64,000 bases of DNA from Alcanivorax sp. (GCF_019431375.1 NZ_CP080267.1:1984001-2048000); one strand, 5' to 3'. Numbered from the stretch's first letter, positions 15,554 to 25,262 are shown. Translations and numbers: made by a program. Notes: a model not told the origin generated them from the letters alone.

Positions 15554-17710
15554 CTACACAGCGATCTCGCCATCATCCTCTCGGGTGATCACGATGGTGG
15601 CCGAGCGGGGACGACTGACGCCATTACCCAGCGACAGGGCATCGCCGTTGGGGTTGGGCCAGGTGCTCACATCCGTATTGAAGTTGGCGGCAGAGCCCCC
15701 TTCACCAGGATGCTGCACATTGATGAACAGACTGCGGGCATCCGGAGTCATGGTGATACCGGTAATCTCGCAGCCCTTGGGGCCGACCAGGAAACGGCGC
15801 AGATCCACCGCGGACGCGTCCTTGCCCACAAAGGTGGTATTTTCCTCACCACCAAAATCATTGGTAAAGGTCAGCATGCCGCCATCACCCACTTCTCCCG
15901 GAATCGCCACCAGCATCTGGTTATTCACCGCATCACGGTAAGCGCCATCATCCGTCTGAATCCACAACAACCCACGATGGTCGAAGTACAGACCGTCCGG
16001 GCTGGAGAAATCATTGTCCGCGGTCAGGCCGGACAGGTTGATGCTCTGGGCATCCTTGTCCGCAGGGGACCCGAACAGGAACACATCCCAATCGAAACGG
16101 GTAGCGCTATGGTCGCCGCCCTCTTCGCGCCAACGGATGATATGGCCGTTGGGGTTACCGCCCGAGCCGCCGTAGGTACGCGGGTTGGGCCCGTCTACGG
16201 TATCCGGATTACGATTGCTGCCGCGGTTGTTGGTCAAGGTGAGGTAGCACTCACCATTGATCGGATTAACGGCTGCCCACTCCGGGCGATCCATTTTGGT
16301 CGCGCCAACGTGATCTGCAGCAAGGCGAGTCGCCAGCATCACATCCCCCTGACTGGAGAAAGGATACAGGGGGTTCATTGCATCCAGCCCATTCACCCCA
16401 ACACTCAGCTCTTTCCACTCGCCGGTGCCGTCATTATTGAACACCGCCACGTACAGCTTGCCGTCATCCAGATACTTGTTGCCAGCAGCCGTACCGGTAC
16501 CCACATCGGCTGGATCCCAGTTGGCCGCACTGACGAACTTGTAGAGATATTCGTTGCGGGAATCATCACCCATGTAATAGACCAGCGGCTTGCCGGTTTC
16601 TGCGGGAGCGAAGATGGCTCCTTCATGGGCAAAACGCCCCATGGCTGTCCGTTTGACCGGCTTGCTGGCGGTGTTGAAAGGATCAATTTCCACAATATAA
16701 CCAAAGGTGTTTGGCTCATTGCGAAAATCCTCCGTGGCCGAGGCGCCAGTGACACTGATATTGAACCGCTGGTACATATCGCCGGCCACCGTATCCCATT
16801 CCCGATAGGAGAAGCCTTTGCTCACCAGCCCCATACCGTAGCGGGCAAGCAACGCATTCTCGGTGGCGCTGCGGGCGTCGGATGCATCATTACGGCTGAA
16901 ATACGAAAACCAGTTTTCTTCACAGGTCAGGTAGGTTCCCCAGGGGGTCCGGCCGCTGGCACAGTTATTAAGAGTGCCGAAGCCCTTGTCACCGGCAGGG
17001 CTCAGTTTGGTTTTCAAGGCGTCATGGCCTGAGCAGGGGCCTGAAATCACCGCTTCAGTGGCACCGGTAACACGACGGTTGAAGGCGGAATCCTTGACGT
17101 AACGCCACTGGCCATCCTCTTTGATCACTTCCAGACACGCCACACCATGGGCGAGAATTTCCCGGTCAATCTCTACCTGCGGGCGGGCACCACCATTATC
17201 GGCGGCAGCGGTAACACCATTCTCATGCAAGGTGTCATCTTCCAGATTTTCGTGGTTCATACACAACACACCACGCTCTGACCCATTCGGATCCCAAGTC
17301 CCGTCAGCATCCAGACCGAAATACTCCATGCCATCGTGCTCATCACCGGAACGCTTGTCGAAATCCTCGCCGCTGCCATCGTTCTGATAATCCGCAATAT
17401 CAGAAAACAGCGCATCGCCTTTGGCGATCAGGACACTGGCCCGATAGCCTTCCGGCAGCACTACGCGATCCTCCAGTGAACGCGGGACTGCTGCAAAGCC
17501 CAGCTCGGCAGGCACCTGGCCGCCAGCATCGCCGCCATTACCGCGATTGTTGCTGTCACCACCACAGGCCACCAGGCTGGCACCGGCCACCATGGTGGCC
17601 GCAGTCGCACCGCCGCGCAGAATCTGGCGACGGGAAAGATGCTGTTCCAGCACAGTATTGATGGTGGTGTTATCGGAACGGTTGCTGTCTTCTACGGGAT
17701 GGTGACCCAT
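15554..17710 (-). CDS. phoX: PhoX-family alkaline phosphatase (Tat-exported)
   Basis: A 718-residue member of the PhoX/DUF839 family, calcium- and iron-dependent phosphatases that release phosphate from organic esters outside the cytoplasm. The ATG at 17710 follows an AGAACAGAG leader. Residues 26-33 read SRRQILRGG, a twin-arginine signal, and LVACGGD further on could also act as a lipobox. PhoX features include ERGVLCMNHE, GGARPQVEIDREI, CASGRTPWGTYLTCEE and the GDDSRNEYLYKFV region. The tatABC genes lie next to it on the same strand. A partial Pho box about 100 bp upstream suggests induction by phosphate starvation. Confidence 0.93.
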   Translation of the reverse strand: MGHHPVEDSNRSDNTTINTVLEQHLSRRQILRGGATAATMVAGASLVACGGDSNNRGNGGDAGGQVPAELGFAAVPRSLEDRVVLPEGYRASVLIAKGDALFSDIADYQNDGSGEDFDKRSGDEHDGMEYFGLDADGTWDPNGSERGVLCMNHENLEDDTLHENGVTAAADNGGARPQVEIDREILAHGVACLEVIKEDGQWRYVKDSAFNRRVTGATEAVISGPCSGHDALKTKLSPAGDKGFGTLNNCASGRTPWGTYLTCEENWFSYFSRNDASDARSATENALLARYGMGLVSKGFSYREWDTVAGDMYQRFNISVTGASATEDFRNEPNTFGYIVEIDPFNTASKPVKRTAMGRFAHEGAIFAPAETGKPLVYYMGDDSRNEYLYKFVSAANWDPADVGTGTAAGNKYLDDGKLYVAVFNNDGTGEWKELSVGVNGLDAMNPLYPFSSQGDVMLATRLAADHVGATKMDRPEWAAVNPINGECYLTLTNNRGSNRNPDTVDGPNPRTYGGSGGNPNGHIIRWREEGGDHSATRFDWDVFLFGSPADKDAQSINLSGLTADNDFSSPDGLYFDHRGLLWIQTDDGAYRDAVNNQMLVAIPGEVGDGGMLTFTNDFGGEENTTFVGKDASAVDLRRFLVGPKGCEITGITMTPDARSLFINVQHPGEGGSAANFNTDVSTWPNPNGDALSLGNGVSRPRSATIVITREDDGEIAV

Positions 17711-17806
17711 CTCTGTTCTCCCTGTTCTGTTTGCGTTGCCTGCCTGGAGCCGGACACACCGGCCACTGAGTCGGTAAAAGTACGAAACCGAGCTTAGGCA
17801 GAACGA

Positions 17807-17825
17807 ATGACAGAAAGGGGTACAG
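17807..17825. promoter_or_regulatory. Possible Pho box upstream of phoX
   Basis: On the minus strand CTGTACCCCTTTCTGTCAT contains two CTGT(A/C)-type half sites. Their spacing is 12 instead of the usual 11 bases, so the match to a PhoB site is imperfect. Support comes mainly from its place before a phosphatase gene. Confidence 0.28.
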
Positions 17826-17972
17826 CGCATGTCATTTTCAATGCATGCATGTGTCTATCAAAAGACAATCGTCAAGAAAGGAGAGGAGAGAGAAAATCAG
17901 GCATTAACCCGCATAAAGCGGTCACGTCACCGGATACCCTGGCGGGGATCCGGGGACGTGATGAAAAGGCGA

Positions 17973-19265
17973 TCAGGCGAAAGGATGCCGCTTGATGATG
18001 GTTTCCACGCGATCCGGGCCGGTGGAAATGATATCGATGGGGGCACCGGTCACTTCCTCGATCCGCTTCAGGTAAGCCACGGCGTTGGCCGGCAGCTCGT
18101 CCACGGATTTGGCACCCAGGGTAGATTCAGTCCAGCCGGGAAGGCTTTCGTAGACTGGTTTCACTTCTTCGTAGCTATCCGCATCCCAGGCACAGGTCAG
18201 GGAGTTGCCTTCCGCATCCTGATAACCGATACAGATATTCACTTCTTCCAGACCGTCGAGCACATCCAGCTTGGTGAGACACAGGCCGGTGATGGAGTTG
18301 ATCTGGATGGAGCGTTTCAGGGCCACCGCATCAAACCAGCCACAACGACGGGCACGGCCGGTGGTGGAACCGAATTCGTGGCCTTTCTCTGCCAGGTAAC
18401 GACCGTTCTCATCGAACAGCTCTGTGGGGAAAGGACCGCTACCCACCCGGGTGGTGTAGGCCTTGGTAATACCCAGCACATAGTCCAGATACAGCGGGCC
18501 GAAACCGGTGCCGGTGGCGGCGCCGCCGGCGGTGGTGTTGGAGCTGGTCACATAGGGATAGGTGCCGTGGTCGATATCCAGCAACGTGCCCTGGGCGCCC
18601 TCGAACATGATGTTCTCGTTACGCTCACGGGCACCGTGCAGCACAGTGGTCACGTCGGTGACCATGCTGCGCACTTCCTCGCCCATGGCCAGGGTCTCAT
18701 CCAGGGTTTTCTGGAAGTCCACCGGCTCGGCATTGTAATAACTACGCAGCACGAAGTTGTGGTAATCCATCACTTCGCCGAGCTTGGCAGCAAAGCGCTC
18801 GCGGGAATAGACATCCCCCAGACGCAGACCACGGCGGGCCACCTTGTCTTCGTAGGCGGGGCCGATACCGCGACCGGTGGTGCCAATCTTCTTGTTGCCA
18901 CGGGCCGCTTCCCGGGCCTGATCCAGTGCCACGTGCACCGGCAGAATCAGCGGGCAGGAGGCGGACAGACGCAGACGCTCACGGACCGGCACACCCTGCT
19001 CTTCCAGGCCACCGATTTCCTTGAGCAGGGCATCCAGGGCCAGCACCACACCATTGCCGATCAGGCACTGAACGTCATCACGCAGAATGCCGGAAGGAAT
19101 CAGATGCAGGACGGTTTTCTTACCGTCGATCACCAGGGTATGGCCGGCGTTATGACCGCCCTGAAAGCGGGCCACCAGAGAGGCCTGATCGGTAAGCAGA
19201 TCAACGATCTTGCCCTTGCCTTCATCACCCCACTGGGTGCCGAGAATGACTACGTTCTTACCCAT
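17973..19265 (-). CDS. purA: Adenylosuccinate synthetase
   Basis: A 430-residue enzyme joining IMP and aspartate with GTP to form adenylosuccinate, the first committed step to AMP. The start at 19265 gives MGKNVVILGTQWGDEGKGK, which holds the GTP-binding loop and catalytic Asp and His region. Other signatures are QGGHNAGHTLV, GTTGRGIGPAYEDK and SSTGRARRCGWFD-like (GSTTGRARRCGWFD). It is full length and follows hisZ on the same strand with a 125-bp gap, as in Pseudomonas. Confidence 0.98.
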   Translation of the reverse strand: MGKNVVILGTQWGDEGKGKIVDLLTDQASLVARFQGGHNAGHTLVIDGKKTVLHLIPSGILRDDVQCLIGNGVVLALDALLKEIGGLEEQGVPVRERLRLSASCPLILPVHVALDQAREAARGNKKIGTTGRGIGPAYEDKVARRGLRLGDVYSRERFAAKLGEVMDYHNFVLRSYYNAEPVDFQKTLDETLAMGEEVRSMVTDVTTVLHGARERNENIMFEGAQGTLLDIDHGTYPYVTSSNTTAGGAATGTGFGPLYLDYVLGITKAYTTRVGSGPFPTELFDENGRYLAEKGHEFGSTTGRARRCGWFDAVALKRSIQINSITGLCLTKLDVLDGLEEVNICIGYQDAEGNSLTCAWDADSYEEVKPVYESLPGWTESTLGAKSVDELPANAVAYLKRIEEVTGAPIDIISTGPDRVETIIKRHPFA

Positions 19266-19390
19266 GATTGCTTGCTGCCTGTTGATTGAACGCTTGTACG
19301 CGACACGCTTCACGCACAGTTTGATTCACCCCGGAGCGGCGATTGCCGACCCGGAGGTTGTGCCGGAGACTTCCCAGGGAAGTGTCCGGT

Positions 19391-20569
19391 CTAGAAAATA
19401 TCCTGGATCACCCAGTGGCTGTCTTCCTGCACCAGCTTGCGCTGGCAGCCCAGCTCGCGAGGGTCATTATCGGCCCCGGTCAACGCCAGCACCACCCGCT
19501 CGCCCATATCACGCAACTCGGCCACCCGGGCGGCAAAGCCAGCATCCTGCAGAGAACCTTCCGCCAAAATGCCATTAAGCGCAGCCGCCTCGGTACGCGC
19601 CGCCAGCATTTTCAGATCGGCACTGAAACCGGTCGCCGGGCGGGCCCGGCCAAACACTTCACCGATATGATCATAACGGCCGCCCTTAGCCACCGGCTCA
19701 CTCTCGCCGGGCAGGTAGGCGGCGAAGACACAGCCGGTGTGGTAGTGATAGCCACGTAACTCACCCAGATCCAGATGCAACTGCACGCCACGAGCGTCCA
19801 GCACCCCGGCCAGCACCGCCAGCTCATCCAGCGCCGCCAGGGCACCGGGGAAATCGCCTAGCAGACTGCGGGCCTCATCAAGAATGCCGATGCCACCGGC
19901 CAGCCAGGGCAGCGCCGCCAGAGCGCGGGCCGCCGGAGCCGGCAGATCGCGCTCCGCCAGAAAGCTATCCAGCTCTACCCGCGCCTTGCGGACATAAATA
20001 TCTTCCAGCTGACCCTGCTCGGCATCACTCAGATCACAGGCATCCAGCAGCCCGCGGAACAGACCCACATGCCCCAGATCCAGCACCACTTCATTGGCCA
20101 CACCAGCCAGAGCCAGGGTATCCAGAAGCAGAGTCATCACTTCCAGATCGCTGTCACTTCCGGCATGGCCGAACAGCTCCACCCCGAGCTGGTAGGGCAG
20201 CCGGGTAGCGCCGGCCACCGCCGGGCGGGTGCGCAGGGCACTGGAGCAGTAACACAGGCGGGAGGGGGCCGAACGGCGCAGGCTGTGGGCATCCATGCGC
20301 GCCACCTGAGGGGTGATATCCGCGCGCACGCCCATCAGGCGGCCAGTCAGCTGATCGGTGATCTTGAAGGTTTCCCGCTCCAGGTCACGGCCCGCGCCGT
20401 TGAGCAAGGACTCGAGAAACTCGATCAGTGGCGGGAAAACCAGTTCATAGCCCCAGCGCTGGTAAAGATCCAGCGTCTGCCGGCGCAATTGCTCAATGGC
20501 CCGGGCTCGCCCCGGGAGAACCTCTTCCACCCCGTCGGGCAGTAGCCACTGTTCTTCCTGGTTCATCAT
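19391..20569 (-). CDS. hisZ: ATP phosphoribosyltransferase regulatory subunit
   Basis: A 392-residue paralogue of histidyl-tRNA synthetase without aminoacylation activity. It partners the short form of HisG to make the first enzyme of histidine synthesis responsive to histidine. The HisRS-like class II core shows LPDGVEEVLP at the N-terminus, MGVRADITPQVARM and AKGGRYDHIGEVFGRARPATGFSADL near the C-terminus (motif 3-like). It overlaps no neighbour but abuts the DUF2065 gene by a single base. The location between DUF2065 and purA is the conserved order in related genomes. Confidence 0.95.
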   Translation of the reverse strand: MMNQEEQWLLPDGVEEVLPGRARAIEQLRRQTLDLYQRWGYELVFPPLIEFLESLLNGAGRDLERETFKITDQLTGRLMGVRADITPQVARMDAHSLRRSAPSRLCYCSSALRTRPAVAGATRLPYQLGVELFGHAGSDSDLEVMTLLLDTLALAGVANEVVLDLGHVGLFRGLLDACDLSDAEQGQLEDIYVRKARVELDSFLAERDLPAPAARALAALPWLAGGIGILDEARSLLGDFPGALAALDELAVLAGVLDARGVQLHLDLGELRGYHYHTGCVFAAYLPGESEPVAKGGRYDHIGEVFGRARPATGFSADLKMLAARTEAAALNGILAEGSLQDAGFAARVAELRDMGERVVLALTGADNDPRELGCQRKLVQEDSHWVIQDIF

Positions 20570-20761
20570 TTACGACCGCATCAGTAGTAGCAGGCCGGCA
20601 CCCAATATCATCAGCACCAGCCCCAGAATTCTCAGTGAGCGCCCGGGCATGCGGGCAACCTGCAAGGCCGCCTCACGCGCACGATTAGGCGCCAGAAACA
20701 GCGGAATGCCCTCGATCACCAATACCAGGCACAGGGCCTTGATCAATAAGCTGAAGTCCAT
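20570..20761 (-). CDS. DUF2065 (YjeT-like) small membrane protein
   Basis: A 63-residue protein with two membrane helices: one near residues 6-24 (LIKALCLVLVIEGIPLFL) and one near 44-61 (ILGLVLMILGAGLLLLM), joined by a short basic loop. It matches the DUF2065 family by size, by the EGIPLFLAP motif and by its place between hflC and hisZ. The function is unknown. It is directly followed by hisZ, so the two are probably co-transcribed. Confidence 0.88.
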   Translation of the reverse strand: MDFSLLIKALCLVLVIEGIPLFLAPNRAREAALQVARMPGRSLRILGLVLMILGAGLLLLMRS

Positions 20762-20781
20762 TGTTCCTGCCAGACAGCCAC

Positions 20782-20810
20782 AAAAAAACCGGGAGCCTCG
20801 GCCCCCGGTT
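20782..20810 (-). terminator. Terminator-like hairpin just before DUF2065 gene
   Basis: On the minus strand AACCGGG and CCCGGTT flank a short loop, followed by TTTTTTT. The hairpin ends only about 20 bases before the DUF2065 ATG. It may be a second terminator behind hflC or an attenuator in the leader of the DUF2065-hisZ unit. Confidence 0.65.
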
Positions 20811-20874
20811 GCAGCATTCTACCACGGTCTCCCGGCGGCGGACAGGTTAACGCCCTCTTCCCTGGAGACACAAA

Positions 20875-20905
20875 AAAGCCCTGCCGGTCATGCCGACAGG
20901 GCTTT
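20875..20905 (-). terminator. Intrinsic terminator after hflC
   Basis: AAAGCCCTG and CAGGGCTTT pair around a 13-base loop. The minus strand continues TTTTTTGTG. It directly follows the hflC stop. Confidence 0.85.
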
Positions 20906-20915
20906 TCAGGGTGAA

Positions 20916-21980
20916 TCAGGGCTGAGTGCCCTTCGCTCCCTTCAGGTAGCGGAAGAACTCGCCATCCGGCTCCAGGATCAGCACATCTTCCTTGTCCTTG
21001 AAGCTCTCCTTGTAGGCCTGGAGGCTGCGATAGAAGCGGAAGAACTCCTTGTCCTGATTGTAGGCCTGCGCATAAGTGGCCGCGGCCTGAGCGTCACCCT
21101 CACCGCGGGTGGCCTGAGCCTTACGGTAGGCTTCAGCAAGGATTTCACTGCGCTGACGATCGGCACCGGCGCGAATTTTCTCCGCTTCCTCGCGGCCCTG
21201 GGAACGGTGGGCAGCTGCGTCACGCTGGCGCTCGGCGCGCATACGATCAAACACCCGGCCACGGACCTGGTCAGGCCAGTCCACTTGCTTGACGCGGATA
21301 TCCACCACTTCAATGCCCAGATCTTCCATGGTGGATTCGTTCACTTTGGCACGAACCTGGTCCATCAGCGCTTCGCGCTGGTCGCTGGCCATTTTCCGGG
21401 GATCCACCTTGTCCGTGGAGGCTTCGGCCTCGGCTTCACGAATAATGGACTCGTCCAGCTGATCCCTGGGCACCTCGGTCATCTCACCGGTGACCGGGTC
21501 ACGCAGTACGGCCGTGTCACCTTCCAGTTTTTCCACATCGCTTTCGCCAGCGACTACCTGGAACACGGTGCGCGAGGCAAACTCGTTACGCAACGCCTCG
21601 TTGACCCGCGGGTCCAGCAACTGGCGGGCACGCCCTTCCATTACCTGGGCATTGGAAGAGCCGCCACCCACACTGACGATGTAGCGCTGCACATTGTTGA
21701 TCCGCCAGACCACAAAGGCATCTACGTTGAGCAATTTCTTCTCGGCCGTGAGGAAAGACTGTGTGGGCACGTCGTACACCAGGGCACGACCATCAACCCG
21801 TACCACCTCTTCCACCAGCGGCCATTTGAAATAAATACCCGGTTCCACATCGGCCTTGTCGATCCGGCTGAACTGTTTGAGCACCGCCTTTTCGGCCTGA
21901 TTCACAATAAAGAAGGAATCCAGCGCCAGCAGGGCCAGAACACCCAGAGCCAGCAGCGCCAACCATCCACGATTATTCAT
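20916..21980 (-). CDS. hflC: HflC, SPFH-domain modulator of FtsH
   Basis: A 354-residue inner-membrane protein: an N-terminal membrane anchor (WLALLALGVLALLALDSFFIV), an SPFH/band 7 domain in the periplasm, and a long helical region rich in Glu, Arg and Ala (about 240-320) that assembles with HflK. The HflKC complex surrounds the FtsH protease and controls its action on membrane proteins. It begins one base from the hflK stop, the usual operon order. It is somewhat longer than E. coli HflC because of an inserted acidic stretch around residues 155-190. Confidence 0.96.
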   Translation of the reverse strand: MNNRGWLALLALGVLALLALDSFFIVNQAEKAVLKQFSRIDKADVEPGIYFKWPLVEEVVRVDGRALVYDVPTQSFLTAEKKLLNVDAFVVWRINNVQRYIVSVGGGSSNAQVMEGRARQLLDPRVNEALRNEFASRTVFQVVAGESDVEKLEGDTAVLRDPVTGEMTEVPRDQLDESIIREAEAEASTDKVDPRKMASDQREALMDQVRAKVNESTMEDLGIEVVDIRVKQVDWPDQVRGRVFDRMRAERQRDAAAHRSQGREEAEKIRAGADRQRSEILAEAYRKAQATRGEGDAQAAATYAQAYNQDKEFFRFYRSLQAYKESFKDKEDVLILEPDGEFFRYLKGAKGTQP

Positions 21981-23152
21981 TAGCGCAACTCCCGATTTGG
22001 TGTGCTGTAGAGGCTGCGAGAGGCCTCACGACCACTGCCGCCATCGTCTGCTCCTGCTGATGAAGAACTGGCCGGATTGGCGCCTCCTTTACTCTCTGGC
22101 ACTTTGACATTGCCCCCACGCCCCTTGACCAGTTGCTCCAGCGGCAAGTAGATAAGGCTATTGCCGTTATCCACATCCACCAGCACCTTGCTGGTGGCGC
22201 TGTACACTTCGGTCATGGTTTCCAGATAGAGACGCTCACGGGTCACTTCAGGCGCCTTGCGGTATTCGGTCAACAGATCGGTAAAGCGCTCTGCATCACC
22301 CACGGCGCTGTCGATCAGACGGTTCCGGTAGGCTTCCGCCTCTTCTTCCAGCCGCTTGGCCTCGCCTCGAGCCTGAGGAATCACCGCATTACGATAAGCT
22401 TCCGCTTCCTTCTTGAAACGATCCTCATCTTCCTTGGCTCTGGACACATCATCGAAGGCGTCACGTACGGCATCCGGTGCCTGGGTCCGATCCAGCACCA
22501 CCTGTTTCAATACCAGACCGGTATCGTAACGATTCAGGTATTCATCAAGACGTTCACGGACCTGTACCCGGATGGCCTCACGGTTGTCCTTGAGCACATC
22601 ATCCATGGTGGAGGTACCCACCACATGGCGCAGGGCAGAGCTGGTGGCGTGCTGCAGAATGACTTCCGGGCGCGCCACTTTCAGCAGGAAGGGAATCGGG
22701 TCCAGCACCTGATACTGTACCTGCAAGGTCACACTGACGATGTTGGTGTCACGGGTGAGCATTGCCTCGGTGATTTCGTAGCGGCGATTCTGCTCCACGT
22801 CCACCTTCTCATACTGCTCGATGATCGGTGCACGCCAGCGCAGACCTGGATCCACGGTGCGGTTGTATTCCCCGAAACGCAGCACCACGGCACGTTCGCG
22901 CTGATCCACCTGGAAAAACCCGACCAGGCCGTAAACCACCACGCCGATCACCGCAGCGATGATCAGCACCGGCCAGGGAGAACCACCGCCACTGCGGCCG
23001 CCGCCTCCGGACTTGCCGCCCTTGCCGCCGAATACGCTGTTGATCTTCTCTTTCAGATTCTTCAGAGCTTCATCCAGATCCGGCGGCCCCTGGTCACCGC
23101 CTCCACCCCAAGGGTCCTTCGGCTTGTTGCCGCCGGGTTCATTCCACGCCAT
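21980..23152 (-). CDS. hflK: HflK, SPFH-domain modulator of FtsH
   Basis: A 390-residue partner of HflC. The start at 23152 gives MAWNEPGGNKPKDPWGGG, the conserved HflK opening. A glycine-rich cytoplasmic segment (about 45-65) comes before one membrane helix (WPVLIIAAVIGVVVYGLVGFF), then the SPFH domain and a helical C-terminal region ending in a Ser/Gly-rich tail. It lies between hflX and hflC in the hfq-hflX-hflK-hflC cluster. Confidence 0.96.
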   Translation of the reverse strand: MAWNEPGGNKPKDPWGGGGDQGPPDLDEALKNLKEKINSVFGGKGGKSGGGGRSGGGSPWPVLIIAAVIGVVVYGLVGFFQVDQRERAVVLRFGEYNRTVDPGLRWRAPIIEQYEKVDVEQNRRYEITEAMLTRDTNIVSVTLQVQYQVLDPIPFLLKVARPEVILQHATSSALRHVVGTSTMDDVLKDNREAIRVQVRERLDEYLNRYDTGLVLKQVVLDRTQAPDAVRDAFDDVSRAKEDEDRFKKEAEAYRNAVIPQARGEAKRLEEEAEAYRNRLIDSAVGDAERFTDLLTEYRKAPEVTRERLYLETMTEVYSATSKVLVDVDNGNSLIYLPLEQLVKGRGGNVKVPESKGGANPASSSSAGADDGGSGREASRSLYSTPNRELR

Positions 23153-23190
23153 GTAGGTCTCCAATCGGTCCGGGCGCTGTGCCCACCGGA

Positions 23191-24564
23191 TTATTGATGG
23201 CTCGCATCGTGCGAGCGTTGTGAATTGTAGGAAGGGGCATCATCCCCTGCAACCGCAGGAGCCGGCACCACCAATTCTTCTTCCGTGAGCCCCTGCTCAC
23301 GCAAGAGACGTTCAAAATGCACCCGGTTCACGTTGATACGCAGCAGCATGCTGCCATCCAGAGCCGCCTGCTCCTCCAGCACTTCGCCAGCCTCGTGCAG
23401 GCGGGCACGCAGACGACCGGCAGACGCGGGCAGACGCACCCAGCAATCCACCCAACCGGCGGCCAGTCGCTCGGCGATGGCCTGAAACAGTAGATCAAAA
23501 CCATCTCCGGTCTGCGCAGAAATCCATACGCGCCAGGGATTGCCGTGCTCATCCCGATCAATTTTCGGCGACTGGCCCAGATTATCCACCTTGTTGTAAA
23601 CGTGCAGCACCGGCAGGGTGTCACCGCCAATCTCTTCCAGCACTTCGTTCACCGCAGCCACATTACTGTCGCGCTCTTCTGCACTGCAGTCTGTCACGTG
23701 CAACAGCAAGGTGGCGTTAACGGTTTCTTCCAGAGTCGCGCGAAACGCCTGCACCAGCCGGTGGGGCAGATGACGGATAAAACCCACGGTGTCGGCCAGA
23801 ATCGCCGGCCCCACGCCCGGCACCTTTACCTTGCGCAGGGTCGGGTCCAGGGTGGCGAACAGTTGGTCTGCCACATAGACATCGCCAGTGGTGATGGCGT
23901 TGAACAAAGTGGACTTGCCCGCATTGGTATAGCCCACCAGGGAAATCAGTGGTGTTTCGGAACGCTGGCGAGCCCGACGTCCCTGGGCCCGCTGCTTGCG
24001 CACCTTCTCCAGACGCGACTCGATGGCGCGGATACGATCACGGAGCAACCGGCGGTCGGTTTCCAGCTGGGTTTCACCGGGACCACGCAGGCCGATGCCA
24101 CCCTTCTGCCGCTCCAGGTGAGTCCAGCCCCTGACCAGCCGGGAAGACAAGTGGCGCAACTGGGCCAGCTCCACCTGCAAGCGCCCTTCATGGGTACGGG
24201 CACGCTGGGCGAAGATATCCAGAATCAGGCCGGTGCGATCCAGCACCCGGCATTTGACCACCCGCTCCAGGTTACGCTCCTGAGCCGGGCTCAGAGCATG
24301 ATTGAACAGCACCACATCCGCTTTGATGTCGCTTACCAGCGCCGCCAGCTCCTCACTCTTGCCTGAGCCGATAAACAGAGCCGGATCGGGCCGGTCACGC
24401 TTGCCGGTCAACTCCGCCGCTGGCTCTACGCCGCTGGACGTGACCAGATGATAAAATTCATCCAGATCTTCGCGGCCCATGGCATCGGGCAGATCCAAAT
24501 GCACCAGAACAGCGCGTTCACCGGCGCCGGTTCTGGTCTGCTCTGTACGGTCAAATAGGTCCAT
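23191..24564 (-). CDS. hflX: Ribosome-associated GTPase HflX
   Basis: A 457-residue GTPase that binds and splits stalled 70S ribosomes. The start at 24564 (MDLFDRTEQTRTGAG) matches the family better than the upstream frame, which has no conserved residues. The HflX N-terminal domain is followed by GGIGLRGPGETQLETDRR and the G domain: LVGYTNAGKSTLFN (G1), LADTVGFI (G3), YNKVD (G4). A terminator hairpin separates it from hfq. Confidence 0.96.
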   Translation of the reverse strand: MDLFDRTEQTRTGAGERAVLVHLDLPDAMGREDLDEFYHLVTSSGVEPAAELTGKRDRPDPALFIGSGKSEELAALVSDIKADVVLFNHALSPAQERNLERVVKCRVLDRTGLILDIFAQRARTHEGRLQVELAQLRHLSSRLVRGWTHLERQKGGIGLRGPGETQLETDRRLLRDRIRAIESRLEKVRKQRAQGRRARQRSETPLISLVGYTNAGKSTLFNAITTGDVYVADQLFATLDPTLRKVKVPGVGPAILADTVGFIRHLPHRLVQAFRATLEETVNATLLLHVTDCSAEERDSNVAAVNEVLEEIGGDTLPVLHVYNKVDNLGQSPKIDRDEHGNPWRVWISAQTGDGFDLLFQAIAERLAAGWVDCWVRLPASAGRLRARLHEAGEVLEEQAALDGSMLLRINVNRVHFERLLREQGLTEEELVVPAPAVAGDDAPSYNSQRSHDASHQ

Positions 24565-24674
24565 AGAGGCCTGATATGGGGGATTAGACCGCCAGTTTAA
24601 ACCAGTCAGAGCAAGAAGACAGGGAAACCGGCAGGAAAAAGTACCGATCGGGACCGTTAGCCCGGGCACAACGC

Positions 24675-24700
24675 AAAGAGCCACCCGAAGGTGGCTCTTT
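24675..24700 (-). terminator. Hairpin terminator between hfq and hflX
   Basis: AAAGAGCCACC and GGTGGCTCTTT form an 11-bp stem with loop CGAA. The T run is short, so termination may be partial and let hflX be transcribed from hfq. Confidence 0.65.
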
Positions 24701-24717
24701 GCAGGTCTGCGGCAGTG

Positions 24718-25008
24718 TTACTGGTTGCCGAAGCCCTCATCGGCAGCAGGAGCGGCAGGGCCGCCAGCGCCGGTGGTGGTCATGGCCGGGTTACCGCCGC
24801 CACGGGGGTTGCGGGCGGGCACGACGGTGGAAATAGCGTGTTTGTAAACCATCTGACTGACTGCATTTTTCAGCAGCACGACATATTGGTCAAAAGACTC
24901 AATCTGCCCCTGCAGCTTTATTCCGTTCACCAGAAAGATAGAAACCGGAATACGCTCTTTACGAAGGGCGTTGAGAAAAGGGTCTTGTAGCGAGTGCCCC
25001 TTTGACAT
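24718..25008 (-). CDS. hfq: RNA chaperone Hfq
   Basis: A 96-residue hexameric RNA chaperone that pairs small RNAs with mRNAs. MSKGHSLQDPFLNALRKERIPVSIFLVNG is the Sm1 region (Gln8 and Phe42-type distal and proximal face residues), and VYKHAISTVVP is the Sm2 signature. The C-terminal tail is short, Gly/Ala-rich and ends EGFGNQ. Upstream is a 254-bp gap to miaA with room for its own promoters. Confidence 0.98.
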   Translation of the reverse strand: MSKGHSLQDPFLNALRKERIPVSIFLVNGIKLQGQIESFDQYVVLLKNAVSQMVYKHAISTVVPARNPRGGGNPAMTTTGAGGPAAPAADEGFGNQ

Positions 25009-25262
25009 GGCAAGTCTCCTTGAAATAACAGTAAAAAGTAGTGCCCAACACTTCGGGCAATCAGCGCTGCAACACAGTGAAACCGTCCCATACGGTCACT
25101 GCCTTCACCCGATGCGCTATCGGGCAAATTTTTTGTCAACAACCCAGCAAATTGGTTCCAGGTCCCGACCCAACACATTCCGCGCCGCGCTTCTCAAATC
25201 GCCGCAAAATGGCTCAAAATTGACGTTTGGCGAATTATAAACCAAAAAGTCCAGTAACAGGG

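Noticed and set aside
15524..17032. 502-codon plus-strand frame opposite phoX
   Set aside because: It mirrors phoX codon structure, has no ribosome binding site and no family.
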